From a virus, in IMG/VR virus record IMGVR_UViG_3300006805_000068, positions 1-38,294 of that record: DNA of 38,294 bases. One strand, 5' to 3'. Positions 20,450 through 29,196 of this stretch are shown here, in pieces (positions within the stretch are counted from its first letter, which is position 1; every line of letters begins with the position of its first letter). The notes under the pieces were generated by a model. It was not told where the DNA came from, searched no databases, and saw nothing but the letters and a program-made list of their open reading frames with translations. The translations under genes were made by a program, and so were the position numbers.

Positions 20450-23400
20450 TTAAAGTGATGCAAGTATTTGATTTGAAACTGCAGTTTTTTCTGCTTGTAG
20501 TTCTGCTATACGTTGTACACATTCTTTATACTGCACGTCGGCTGATTCAACTTGGTAGCTATCAAGACCATACTTACGTTTAGCATCGCTCAAGTCTTTA
20601 GATAGTGTCCATCTTGCATCTTGTTTTGCTTCCAGTTCTGCTTTGATTGCGTCATACTTTTGTTGCAATTCAGGTGAAGGTGGTTTAAAGTTAAAATTAC
20701 CAGTAGTTGGCATTGGGATTCTTGAATCCCCGAACAATGATTTGGTTTGACTATTAATATCAGACCTGTCAATTGTATTTGTAGCTACTGTTGGCATTTT
20801 TATAGTCTGTGGTCCACCTGAACCTATTGATTGAATCGCGCTACTCAATCCTGCAATTTGAGACTTATTAAGTCCAGGCAAAGCAGTTGCACTTAATCCG
20901 TTACCTAATTCTCCCAATGAAGCAGGTGATGCAGAGACAAGCGAACCACTAATATTACTCACTGTAGATTTTATTGATGAGCCGATACTTGTTCCGCCGG
21001 CAGAATCAGCAGCAGAAGCCGCAGAAGGAGCACTAGAGTTGGTGACAAGTTTACTGATCGCACCAATTCCTCCGGCCAAGGCTGCTATAGTAAATGCATC
21101 TTCAACTCCGGCTGCACCCGCAATCAGAGACGCTGTTCCTACAGCCGTAGCTATATCAGCAACACTAAAATTAGTTTTAACTTCAGCTTTTGCTTCTGTT
21201 TTTGTACTGTCTGCATCTAGCTTAGCTTGATTCTGTGCATTTAATGTTGTTAGATTTTGTGGAACATTTGATTTTAATTTTGTAAATCCGTTCTTAATTG
21301 CACTAAAAGCTGAAGAAGCAGCACCTTTAACCGAATCGGCAACAGATGAAGCCGTATTTTTTATTGACGCTGCAATTGAACCTGCAGGGTTTGTTGTTTT
21401 GTCTGCCATATTTGCAGCAAAATTACCTGAACTAATTGCGTCGCCTATTTTACTACCTGCCATAGAAGCGGCGATGCCTGCATTGCTAGCAAGTTGTGCA
21501 GATGGTGATGAACTATTCTTAATAAATGATGAAACTTCACTGACCCCCACAACTGCGGTTGCAGTTACCAGCCCACCGATCTGTGTTGGACTTTCGTTTC
21601 CTGATATCAAGCCGCTTGATTTAAGAGCGAGCAAGCCTTGCTGCATAAGCCCAACTTGATTATTAGTTTGAGCATTTACATTTTTTGTATAGTCAGCAAC
21701 ACTGCTAACTCCATCTTTTCCAGTAAACAAATTTGAAGGTAATGCTTGGTCAATTGTTTTTCCTTGCGAAATCATTGCCGCAACCAAAGTAGCAGAACCG
21801 GGTTTAATTGTTCCTGCTGCTTCCATTTGTTCAGGGGTATGAGCAAGCTTTCCTAATATTGCCTTCTTTGTACCCGCTAAATCAGTAACAACTCCCGATC
21901 CAGCAGCAACTGCAGAACTAGTTACGGGGTCACTTGCTGCATTAGTAGCAGTTTGAGCAACCAACGTTGCAGTTGTATTTTTATCTATAGTGTTACTAAC
22001 TGCACTGTTTACCGGAACAGACGCAGCAACATTGGTTTGTACTGGGTTTTTTGGAGCTGATGCTACTGCAGCGTTTGCTTGTTGTACAGAAGAAGAAGCA
22101 TCCGAAGGAAAAGCCGCAGTTGCACTTTCATTGATTTTAACGTCAACCCCTAAATTTGCATAAACCCAGGGAGAGTGTGCCGGAGCACGTGAAGTTATGC
22201 TTGTCAACATAGCCGGAGCAGGTATCCATCCCTTTGCTTTATCAAGTAAAGTATCAGTATGTGCAGTTATAGGAATAGGGGCGATATCTTTTGGAATCAA
22301 CGATGATGCCCCTGTGTTTAGCTTTATGTTAGGGCCACCGTTAATATAAGTAGTTGCTTTGCTTAAGAATGATGAGTCTCCCGTTGAAGCCAAACTCATT
22401 CCTTTGTCAACTTTAACCTTATAATTTGATTTAGTATGCTGACTAAAATTTTCACCTGTTCTTAAGTTAGTGTCTTTGTCACTGTTAATATTAATTTGTT
22501 CCGCAAATACATTTAACGATTTTTTAGCATTTAAGTTTATATTGTTGTCGGCGTGAAAATTAATATCACCTTTTGTTCTTACATTAAAACTGTTAGTCGC
22601 ATAGATATCAACTGTTCCTTCTTTACCTAACTCAACATAACTTTGACCGTTTGCGTGTGTTATGAATAACGTACCGCCGTCATCACTCATTGTAATTTGA
22701 TGACCACCACTAGTTCGCAATCTAATTAATTGATCTGCCCCATACTTGTCACCGTCATCCATAACAAAGCTATGTCCGCCGCGTCTTGAAATAATTTTGG
22801 CTTGTTGATTAGTAGCCTGATCAATTTTGACCGTAAATTCTGCTTCATTTTCACCTGTTACACCGCTGTAAATTGGTCTTCCCGGAGTTGAGAGACCAAA
22901 CACATTTGAAGGTGACTCACGTGATGCTGAACTTGTTATTGGACCTCTGATAGAATCTCTAAGTAAACCCTGTTGCCAAAACTGTGTTGCGATAATTTTA
23001 TGCACTGGTCTAGCTGAATCATTGAACTTTGGATCGTCATAAAGTTTGGCATTTTTGTCATTCATTTCTACCGTAGGCAATCTAGTTGCACCACCAAAAC
23101 TATCACTCTCCGTATCGGATCCAGTAAGAATGTTAGTGGATGCTCCAATAGCAGGAACCATGTGAGTTAAGCCTGGTGTTGGTATGCATCCAATATAGTA
23201 TCCAAAGTCTTTTTTGCCATACAAGAAAACACAAATAACTTCTGTTCCAATATCAGGACTGCTGGCCCAAAAGCCATACGAGTGTGGGTTGTTAATATAT
23301 GTTCCGTATCCAGTCATTGGATCCGATGACAAGTTCCCTGCGGTACCGTAAAAAGGAGACAGGTAAGACACTGTGACCCAAGATTCACTATCGTTAGGAT

Positions 23401-23566
23401 CATGTGATCCAAAATCGTCAATGTAAACTCGTAATCTGCCTGTGCGTATTGTGTCTACGTTATCTTTTACTACTCCCCTAGCTGCATACGGAAAGGAAAT
23501 TGCGCCGCCGGGATTAGGCTTAAACTGTTCTGTAGTGCCCGTAGTTTTAATTATATTATCGCTCAT
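20450..23566 (-). CDS. gp5-like central spike / VgrG-type baseplate hub protein without visible lysozyme
   Basis: Residues about 25-140 look like the gp5/VgrG OB-fold: GRLRVYIDDFGSHDPNDSES, then SPFYGTAGN, SSPDIGTEVICVFLYG and FGYYIGCIPTPG. Residues about 255-415 form short repetitive strands typical of the spike beta-helix (GHSFVMDDGD, GGHQITMSDDGG, SYVELGKEGTVDIYA, INFHADNNINLNAKKSLNVF). The following 500 residues are Ala/Ser-rich with hydrophobic stretches, and the last 90 (from about 945) are predicted by eye to be coiled coil (KYDAIKAELEAKQDA and onward). I see no T4-lysozyme domain between the OB-fold and the helix, unlike T4 gp5. It sits after the hub-like gene and before gp25. The spike assignment is firm; the C-terminal role is unknown. 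Confidence 0.8.
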   Translation of the reverse strand: MSDNIIKTTGTTEQFKPNPGGAISFPYAARGVVKDNVDTIRTGRLRVYIDDFGSHDPNDSESWVTVSYLSPFYGTAGNLSSDPMTGYGTYINNPHSYGFWASSPDIGTEVICVFLYGKKDFGYYIGCIPTPGLTHMVPAIGASTNILTGSDTESDSFGGATRLPTVEMNDKNAKLYDDPKFNDSARPVHKIIATQFWQQGLLRDSIRGPITSSASRESPSNVFGLSTPGRPIYSGVTGENEAEFTVKIDQATNQQAKIISRRGGHSFVMDDGDKYGADQLIRLRTSGGHQITMSDDGGTLFITHANGQSYVELGKEGTVDIYATNSFNVRTKGDINFHADNNINLNAKKSLNVFAEQININSDKDTNLRTGENFSQHTKSNYKVKVDKGMSLASTGDSSFLSKATTYINGGPNIKLNTGASSLIPKDIAPIPITAHTDTLLDKAKGWIPAPAMLTSITSRAPAHSPWVYANLGVDVKINESATAAFPSDASSSVQQANAAVASAPKNPVQTNVAASVPVNSAVSNTIDKNTTATLVAQTATNAASDPVTSSAVAAGSGVVTDLAGTKKAILGKLAHTPEQMEAAGTIKPGSATLVAAMISQGKTIDQALPSNLFTGKDGVSSVADYTKNVNAQTNNQVGLMQQGLLALKSSGLISGNESPTQIGGLVTATAVVGVSEVSSFIKNSSSPSAQLASNAGIAASMAGSKIGDAISSGNFAANMADKTTNPAGSIAASIKNTASSVADSVKGAASSAFSAIKNGFTKLKSNVPQNLTTLNAQNQAKLDADSTKTEAKAEVKTNFSVADIATAVGTASLIAGAAGVEDAFTIAALAGGIGAISKLVTNSSAPSAASAADSAGGTSIGSSIKSTVSNISGSLVSASPASLGELGNGLSATALPGLNKSQIAGLSSAIQSIGSGGPQTIKMPTVATNTIDRSDINSQTKSLFGDSRIPMPTTGNFNFKPPSPELQQKYDAIKAELEAKQDARWTLSKDLSDAKRKYGLDSYQVESADVQYKECVQRIAELQAEKTAVSNQILASL

Positions 23567-23575
23567 TGATTAACC

Positions 23576-26137
23576 TTATACTGTTTGGGGTGGTTCTCTC
23601 CCGCCCTCATTTTGAACTCTATTGATTGCAGCGAGTACGCTACGATTAGCTTGATCCATTGGAGTGGGAGCAATTGTTTTCAAGATATCAGAATTCGTTG
23701 TTGCAACTGCGTCTGTTGCAAAGTTACTGATAGGAGTAACTGCACTAAATCCAACTGTTTGTGCTTTTGGTACCCCTGCCAAAAATGCGTTATTTGCAAC
23801 TCCGGTAGAAACTACTCTTTGTTTTGATTGATCATTCTCAGAAAATTCTCGTCCGGTAACGGTATTAGTTACCTCATCCGGCGGTGCTGGCCAAAGAGCT
23901 AAATCTAGTTCTTGTGTAAACTTACCTTTACTAAAAGTACTCACTACGCTCAACACCATGTAAACAATTCCGCTAATTTTATCTTTAATAGTTTTTGGAT
24001 ATTGATAAAACTCAATATTTTTATTAATCTTTAATAAGCCAGTCTGCGTGTCGTAGTCAACCCCTTCGTAAAAATTAATCTCTATGAAAATCTGACCAAT
24101 TAATGGGTTGATTGAATAATCTGGTCCATATACTGCTTCTTTTGGCGCAGTTACATTCCCTGCAACACCAATTCGGGTCATCAAGTAATCAGGATCACCC
24201 ATTATTAACAGTTTGTTCTTAACACTGTCTGCTAAACTATACAAACTTGTTTTTACGCTACCAACAGGGTCGCCTGCTTTACCTAATTGGGATTCATTAC
24301 CTGTAATTTTGCTGCCTGGTACGACAGGCACATCAGTTCCCGATCTACTTGGCATTGCCGATCCATCACTACCGCCCGGAATAAAATATAAATTGTTATA
24401 AGTTGTTTCAAAGCTTAACACCTCAGTGTTTTGCCCTGTAAAATAATATTCATATTTTTTATACGCACCGCTATATTTTGTTTTCTTGTCCACATTCACA
24501 AAAGTTGATCTAACAAATGGAATTTGATAGGGCTTTATTTCGTATATAAGTCTATATGAATAATCATTCCTAATCGTGTCATATCCCAATGGGATAGCAA
24601 CTGGGTTAATCATAAACCATTGCAGATATTTTTCTGTTTGCGGTTTAGATTTAGTAACCAATTCTTCATTATAAATATATTCCATAGCACCCAAAATATA
24701 TTCACTTTGACAAATTATATTGTCAATTAGTTTGATTAATGATTGTCCTGAATTTACAGTGACGGATCTTGTATTAGGATCATATTTTGTATTATTGAGG
24801 CTTTCCTTTGCGCTTGTACCGTCGCTACCATTAACTCCATACATTGCAGATTTGTTCTTGTTTTTAAGTTCAGCCGTAACTAATTTTTTGTTTCCTATTT
24901 CAGGATCAATATAAATTTCATAAACGTTTGCAACACCTGCTTGTTTTGAGTTAACTAAATCTTGTTCTTTTTTGTTTAGAATATCTAGAATACCAGTGAT
25001 TGAATTATTGCTTGACCCTTGGGACTGACCAAGCAACACATCGGCAACTGTAGTACCAATTAATTGATATGTACTTTGAAATTGTGAACGCTTAACTCCA
25101 AACGCTTCTTGGATCGCAACCGGTTGCATCTTGATACTGTAAACTGTTGTCTTACCATCAAGTTTAAAACTAAAGTCAGTGATATTCAATGGAAAATATC
25201 TTGGAAAATTTCCACCAGCTGCTGCGGTATGATTTCCTGTTAGCGGTCTACCAAGTTCTTCTGAAACAGTATCGTATAACAGATATTCCCCCTCATCATC
25301 GTATCCAAAGAATTTAAATCCCAAAACGAAAAAATGCTTAAGCGGATTAAAGTTTTTGTCAGCGTTTGGCAGTTTACTAGCAGCATCAATTTTTGCTGCT
25401 GCAGCTTTTAACTGGCTAGTAAAACTAAAACCATATGGCTCGTATATTTTAAATTCAAATCCCATACTGTTAACCGGACCGTCAGTTGCCTTTGTATTTG
25501 AAGAAGTTTTAAAGACAAGATCATCAATAAAATAATCACGATCAGGAAATAACCTAGGGGTCACAGCATTTGGGGAAGTTCCACCTGATTCAGCAACTAC
25601 ATAAAATCCCTCGTTTGCAATTTGAGTTGCTCCGTCATTTACAAATTTAATATATGCTTCAGGTGAAACCATAAACAAAGTTAGATGATATGTATAGCTA
25701 CTAAAACTTGATAAGGGGTTATTTGGTCTGAATCCAATCGCAGACACAAAGCTTGTTTTGGTTTTAGGTGCAGTGGGTGCTACCGTTGATGAAGTTTCTA
25801 CAGATTTTCTATCATCATTACTTGCATTTTCACCTGTGTTTGATACTTTTGTATTTGCGTTGGGGGCAGTTGGGTCGGCGTTAATCGGGGCTGCAACCAC
25901 AGGAGCTACAGGTGCTGCCGTTTCTGATATTCCACCGGCAGCAGCCTTAATTACAGCATTTTTTGCATCATCAACTTGAAGGTTCAGTTGTTTTTTTTCT
26001 TCTATTAAGGTAAGGACAGTTACGTCATCCACCCCTGATCCAATGGCATTGTCAATGGCAAGCTGTTTAGCTGCAGCTTGGCCGTTTAAACTGTCTCGTT
26101 GTTGTTGTAATGCTGTAAATTCTGCTCGTGAAATCAT
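23576..26137 (-). CDS. large baseplate hub-like structural protein (possible gp27 analogue)
   Basis: This encodes 853 residues from the ATG at 26137. A TTG five codons upstream at 26152 is also in frame but has no ribosome site. The N-terminal 65 residues are heptad-like (EFTALQQQRDSLNGQAAAKQ and EEKKQLNLQVDDAKNAV), followed by an Ala/Pro/Thr-rich linker. The folded part begins near residue 125 (SFVSAIGFRPNNPLSSFSSY, then YHLTLFMVSPEAYIKF) and continues through long beta-rich sequence (FPRYFPLNITDFSFKLDG, EFYQYPKTIKDKISGIVYMV). The position immediately before the gp5-like spike is where a gp27-type hub is expected, and long strands fit, but I see no diagnostic motif. The alternative is a marine-phage-specific tail protein. 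It ends 9 bases before the spike gene start. Confidence 0.65.
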   Translation of the reverse strand: MISRAEFTALQQQRDSLNGQAAAKQLAIDNAIGSGVDDVTVLTLIEEKKQLNLQVDDAKNAVIKAAAGGISETAAPVAPVVAAPINADPTAPNANTKVSNTGENASNDDRKSVETSSTVAPTAPKTKTSFVSAIGFRPNNPLSSFSSYTYHLTLFMVSPEAYIKFVNDGATQIANEGFYVVAESGGTSPNAVTPRLFPDRDYFIDDLVFKTSSNTKATDGPVNSMGFEFKIYEPYGFSFTSQLKAAAAKIDAASKLPNADKNFNPLKHFFVLGFKFFGYDDEGEYLLYDTVSEELGRPLTGNHTAAAGGNFPRYFPLNITDFSFKLDGKTTVYSIKMQPVAIQEAFGVKRSQFQSTYQLIGTTVADVLLGQSQGSSNNSITGILDILNKKEQDLVNSKQAGVANVYEIYIDPEIGNKKLVTAELKNKNKSAMYGVNGSDGTSAKESLNNTKYDPNTRSVTVNSGQSLIKLIDNIICQSEYILGAMEYIYNEELVTKSKPQTEKYLQWFMINPVAIPLGYDTIRNDYSYRLIYEIKPYQIPFVRSTFVNVDKKTKYSGAYKKYEYYFTGQNTEVLSFETTYNNLYFIPGGSDGSAMPSRSGTDVPVVPGSKITGNESQLGKAGDPVGSVKTSLYSLADSVKNKLLIMGDPDYLMTRIGVAGNVTAPKEAVYGPDYSINPLIGQIFIEINFYEGVDYDTQTGLLKINKNIEFYQYPKTIKDKISGIVYMVLSVVSTFSKGKFTQELDLALWPAPPDEVTNTVTGREFSENDQSKQRVVSTGVANNAFLAGVPKAQTVGFSAVTPISNFATDAVATTNSDILKTIAPTPMDQANRSVLAAINRVQNEGGREPPQTV

Positions 26138-26173
26138 TAATAGTCGTGCCAATCAAATGTAATATATGCGGAA

Positions 26174-26473
26174 TTAGATACCGTATGTTTGTGTTAAGGT
26201 TGAACTTGTTGGTAGGTAAATTTCAGTACCCACTACAAAATCAAACATTGGATCTTTAAGTGTGTTGGGATTGCGCTGAGCAAATACCCACCATAACTTG
26301 CTATCGTTGTACAAGTCAAATGCCAGCATATCAGGTCTTAAATGATAAGTGGGGGTGATTGCCCAATATATGTCATCTGGATTTTTCTCCAAAGGACGAT
26401 TTATCATTATATCTAAAAATTGATTACTTACTATTCCTGTAGTATAGTAAGGACTACTAGTTCCATATGACAT
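26174..26473 (-). CDS. gp53: baseplate wedge protein gp53
   Basis: gp53 clamps neighbouring wedges in T4. The 99-residue product has the family core: TPTYHLRPDMLAFDLYNDSK, then LWWVFAQRNPNTLKDPMFDF and VGTEIYLP. It is about half the length of T4 gp53 (196), keeping only the N-terminal part, as in many marine phages. I chose the ATG at 26473 because it overlaps the upstream stop by one base (TAATG) and has GGAGG at a good distance; a TTG six bases further upstream has no such support. It is translationally coupled to the tube-cap-like gene. Confidence 0.85.
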   Translation of the reverse strand: MSYGTSSPYYTTGIVSNQFLDIMINRPLEKNPDDIYWAITPTYHLRPDMLAFDLYNDSKLWWVFAQRNPNTLKDPMFDFVVGTEIYLPTSSTLTQTYGI

Positions 26474-28140
26474 TACCAAATACCTCCGCTTCTGCGTGTT
26501 GAGCCACGGCTGAGTGCACCAGTGGCATATTGTTTAAGACCAAATTCAGTTGCTGCTGCCAGTCGTGAAATCATTGGCAAGCATGTAATAGTGATTGTTA
26601 ATTTTGTAGGCACATAAGTTGCTTCGTCAACTCCGGATGGAGTAAATTGCGGAAGACCATGCTGAGCACCCGGTTTTAACCCAGACCCGCCTAAACGAAG
26701 CAATGAAGAAAACCAGTTTGGTGATGCAGCCTTTGGATTCTTGTCCTCATCTGATCGGGCATTTTGCCCACTCATTCTTACAGAAGAACCGGCACGAATG
26801 TAATCTACATCATTTGGTAGAGTATAATTAAAAGACTGAATTACTAAAGGATGACTATCAAACTGATACTGCCCGTAGCCGCTCAAGTAGCACAGCGGTG
26901 GCGGTAATCCTCTTGGTGGATTCTCATCAAGTCCATAAAACATTTTAGTTGCTGTTTTAAAAAAATGTATCACCGCTAGTAGATAATTTGCTTCAGCCGT
27001 ATCTTGCGCAGTAAAATCAGCAGTTATTGTAATCTCGCCTACATTACTATTTCTATACTGATACATTTTATAGTTAGTATGAGTTAGATCAGTACCCTCG
27101 TAGTTTGCATTATATGACGTTGCAATGATTGGTGTATACGGGAAAACAATTCCACCTGTTGCTGCTAACGGGGCAAGAATGTCACCGGGTTTAAGATCAG
27201 GATCTTTGTAAAAATAGTTAGCACCCGGTGCTAAACTTAATTTTAAGCGCCAATCTTTTTGTGCTTTGAACTGTGAATCTTGTCTTTTTGGACCCTGAGT
27301 TTGTGCTCCTAAAACGTCCGGTGCAGAGTTTTCTGTTCCTTCAGGCATAGTAACTTCAACTCGCATTCCCGGATATACTTGACTATCGGCTCCGGTTCCA
27401 TCCGGCAAAAATTCTATATATTCTGGAATCCTATAGCCCGTGTCTCCTGCTGCAACATATGGTTCTGTTGTTTCAGGTTGCTCACTTACTACACCGGGAG
27501 CAGGATTTTCAAGATTAGATTCCGCTAATGTTTGTTGATTATAAGCAACTTGGAATGGTTGCTCTACTGGGGCCCCGGTAGTGTCAGACACCATTGGTGT
27601 TCCGGCTGTGCTTGTGCCGCCATCAGACCCGCCCTGTGATACTTCAACTGCTTGTGCAGGTGGCAAACTTGCCGGTGTGTTGATTACAGTGCTAGTTGTT
27701 TGTGTAGCTTCTGCATACGAAGGGGAACCTTTAGGTGAGATTGCACTAAGTGTTTCCGGAGGTAATCCTGCAGCAGTTATCTTTGCTTGCGCTTCATCTT
27801 TGCTTATTTGTTGTCTGGTGTTAAGATCAGTAAAGGTTCCGTCTGCATTTCCGATTACTCTGGCTTTGTATTTACCGTCAGAAAGTAAATCCTGCTGAGT
27901 TTTAACTTGGTCCTGCGCTGCAACCATAGCAGGTGGGTTAAACTCAACTTGCTTAGTTACTCCATCTGCATTGGTTTTCTCAACTGTCACCGGTTTTCCG
28001 GTTGCAACGCTGCTTGCCATTTTATTAAGTTGATCCTGCGAGTCTGCTCCAAATCTAACCGTTTTTCCATTGGCATTGGTGGCAACATAAAGCCCGGTTG
28101 ACTCTTGGTATGTTACATTTGACGGTAAATTAAGTGGCAT
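26473..28140 (-). CDS. tail-tube-cap-like baseplate protein (gp48-type, tentative)
   Basis: The 555-residue product has a long, low-complexity N-terminal half rich in Pro, Thr, Gln and Ala, then a folded C-terminal region from about residue 290: DWRLKLSLAPGANYFYKDPD, then FPYTPIIATSYNANYEGTDL, TADFTAQDTAEANYLLAVIH, FFKTATKMFYG and LPNDVDYIRAG. This domain looks like the conserved part of proteins usually called base plate tail tube cap (gp48/gp54) in T4-like marine phages. It is the first gene of the minus-strand block, with a late-promoter-like box and an AAGGA ribosome site in front. The family identification is by resemblance and position; structural nature is likely, the exact gp number is less certain. 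Confidence 0.65.
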   Translation of the reverse strand: MPLNLPSNVTYQESTGLYVATNANGKTVRFGADSQDQLNKMASSVATGKPVTVEKTNADGVTKQVEFNPPAMVAAQDQVKTQQDLLSDGKYKARVIGNADGTFTDLNTRQQISKDEAQAKITAAGLPPETLSAISPKGSPSYAEATQTTSTVINTPASLPPAQAVEVSQGGSDGGTSTAGTPMVSDTTGAPVEQPFQVAYNQQTLAESNLENPAPGVVSEQPETTEPYVAAGDTGYRIPEYIEFLPDGTGADSQVYPGMRVEVTMPEGTENSAPDVLGAQTQGPKRQDSQFKAQKDWRLKLSLAPGANYFYKDPDLKPGDILAPLAATGGIVFPYTPIIATSYNANYEGTDLTHTNYKMYQYRNSNVGEITITADFTAQDTAEANYLLAVIHFFKTATKMFYGLDENPPRGLPPPLCYLSGYGQYQFDSHPLVIQSFNYTLPNDVDYIRAGSSVRMSGQNARSDEDKNPKAASPNWFSSLLRLGGSGLKPGAQHGLPQFTPSGVDEATYVPTKLTITITCLPMISRLAAATEFGLKQYATGALSRGSTRRSGGIW

Positions 28141-28158
28141 TGTGAGTATTCCTTTTAG

Positions 28159-28166
28159 TATTTATC
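28159..28166 (-). promoter_or_regulatory. late-promoter-like box GATAAATA at head of baseplate block
   Basis: On the minus strand the sequence reads GATAAATACT, followed by AAGGA and the ATG at 28140. It is the same octamer as at 712-719 and 19945-19952. It would start the baseplate operon divergently from the gp55 gene. Confidence 0.6.
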
Positions 28167-28198
28167 GTATAAAAAATACCCTTTTTTTACCAGTAAGG

Positions 28199-28228
28199 TT
28201 GCTTTTGTTGAAACGAACCTGTTATACT
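28199..28228 (+). promoter_or_regulatory. sigma70-like promoter for gp55 gene
   Basis: A TTGCTT -35 (28199-28204) is followed after 18 bases by TATACT (28223-28228) with an upstream TG, an extended -10. A late-type box ACTAAATA also occurs at 28236-28243, just before the ATG at 28253, so the sigma gene may have both a host-type and a late promoter. No Shine-Dalgarno is apparent. Confidence 0.5.
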
Positions 28229-28252
28229 TTGTACAACTAAATAGAAATAACT

Positions 28253-29149
28253 ATGACACCTACCCCATACAAAAAACCAATAAATTACTTAAACAACAAA
28301 GATATTCTCAAAGAGATTCATTCAAGCAAAAATACATTTTGCTCATTTTTAGACCCAGCTGACCATAGATACGATTTTATCGTTGATATGCCACAAGCTA
28401 GCATTCCTGAAAGTCTAGATCATGCATTACTTGAGGAAACTGTACAAACTGCAAAAGAAACTAGAGCAACTAGACTATCAATTGAAACCGGTTCTCCCGT
28501 TACAGCAGACCAAATTTCAACAACTGATTTAGTTTTTAGAGTAATGACGTGGGATCATATCCCTGTTGCGCCAAAACAGCCCCGTAAGATTGATAAGAAA
28601 AAGACTGCAAAAGATATTTTTGACTTTGACAATCCAGCAGATGAATTGTTCAGCGACTTAGAAGATCCTACTACTAAAGCAGAAGTTGACGACATGGTTC
28701 ACGTTAAAGTAAACTTTCCACCGTTCCAACACTATAGACTAGATGACACTAACACATTCCGTTGCATAGGAAAAAGTCATTGGTTAGGCGATATTGAAAC
28801 CGGCGAGTTTAATAAAGATCAAGGCAATATCACTAACAAGTTAGCCAAAATGTACATCATGCTATGTGAAAAATACGCAATGAAGTTCAACTGGCGCGGT
28901 TACACCTACAACGATGAAATGCGTAATAGTGCGATTCTACAATTAACTTACGTTGGACTACGATTCAACGAAGCCAAAAGTGCTAACCCATTTGCTTATT
29001 ATACTGCGGCTATCACTAACTCATTCTGTAGAGTACTCAATACCGAAAAACGAAATCAAAATATTCGCGATGATATTCTTGAGATAAACGGATTAAACCC
29101 AAGTTGGAGTCGTCAAGGTTCACGTGGGTCAACAAGCTACGAAGAATAG
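28253..29149 (+). CDS. gp55: late-transcription sigma factor gp55
   Basis: gp55 is a minimal sigma-family protein that directs host RNA polymerase to phage late promoters, with the sliding clamp in T4. The C-terminal third (about 190-298) carries the signature of marine T4-like gp55: KFNWRGYTYNDEM, LTYVGLRFNEAKSANPFAYY, TAAITNSFCRVLNTEKR and QNIRDDILEINGLNPSWSRQ. At 298 residues it is longer than T4 gp55 (185); the extra N-terminal 180 residues include an acidic, Lys-rich stretch near 120-150 and no domain I recognise. It heads the plus-strand recombination cluster and is divergent from the baseplate block it would switch on. The late boxes in this window (GATAAATA, CTAAATA) are the expected targets. 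Confidence 0.88.
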   Translation: MTPTPYKKPINYLNNKDILKEIHSSKNTFCSFLDPADHRYDFIVDMPQASIPESLDHALLEETVQTAKETRATRLSIETGSPVTADQISTTDLVFRVMTWDHIPVAPKQPRKIDKKKTAKDIFDFDNPADELFSDLEDPTTKAEVDDMVHVKVNFPPFQHYRLDDTNTFRCIGKSHWLGDIETGEFNKDQGNITNKLAKMYIMLCEKYAMKFNWRGYTYNDEMRNSAILQLTYVGLRFNEAKSANPFAYYTAAITNSFCRVLNTEKRNQNIRDDILEINGLNPSWSRQGSRGSTSYEE

Positions 29150-29160
29150 TACCAAACCTC

Positions 29161-29190
29161 TTGAATTCGTCTTGCTAGATGTGTTAAACT
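29161..29190 (+). promoter_or_regulatory. sigma70-like promoter for gp47-gp46 operon, transcript possibly leaderless
   Basis: TTGAAT (29161-29166) and TAAACT (29185-29190) are separated by 18 bases, with a TG one base before the -10. The element resembles the one before gp55 (TGTTATACTT versus TGTTAAACTT). The expected transcription start falls at or next to the ATG at 29197, and no ribosome site is visible, so a leaderless or near-leaderless message is possible. Confidence 0.45.
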
Positions 29191-29196
29191 TAGCAT

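Noticed and set aside
20450-23566. Lysozyme domain in the gp5-like protein
   Set aside because: No Glu...Asp...Thr catalytic pattern or lysozyme-like block between the OB-fold and the beta-helix.
26138-26152. TTG start five codons upstream for the hub-like gene
   Set aside because: No ribosome site in front of it; the ATG at 26137 is the simpler start, although neither has a strong Shine-Dalgarno.
26474-26479. TTG start for gp53 at 26479
   Set aside because: The ATG at 26473 has GGAGG at proper spacing and a TAATG junction with the upstream gene.
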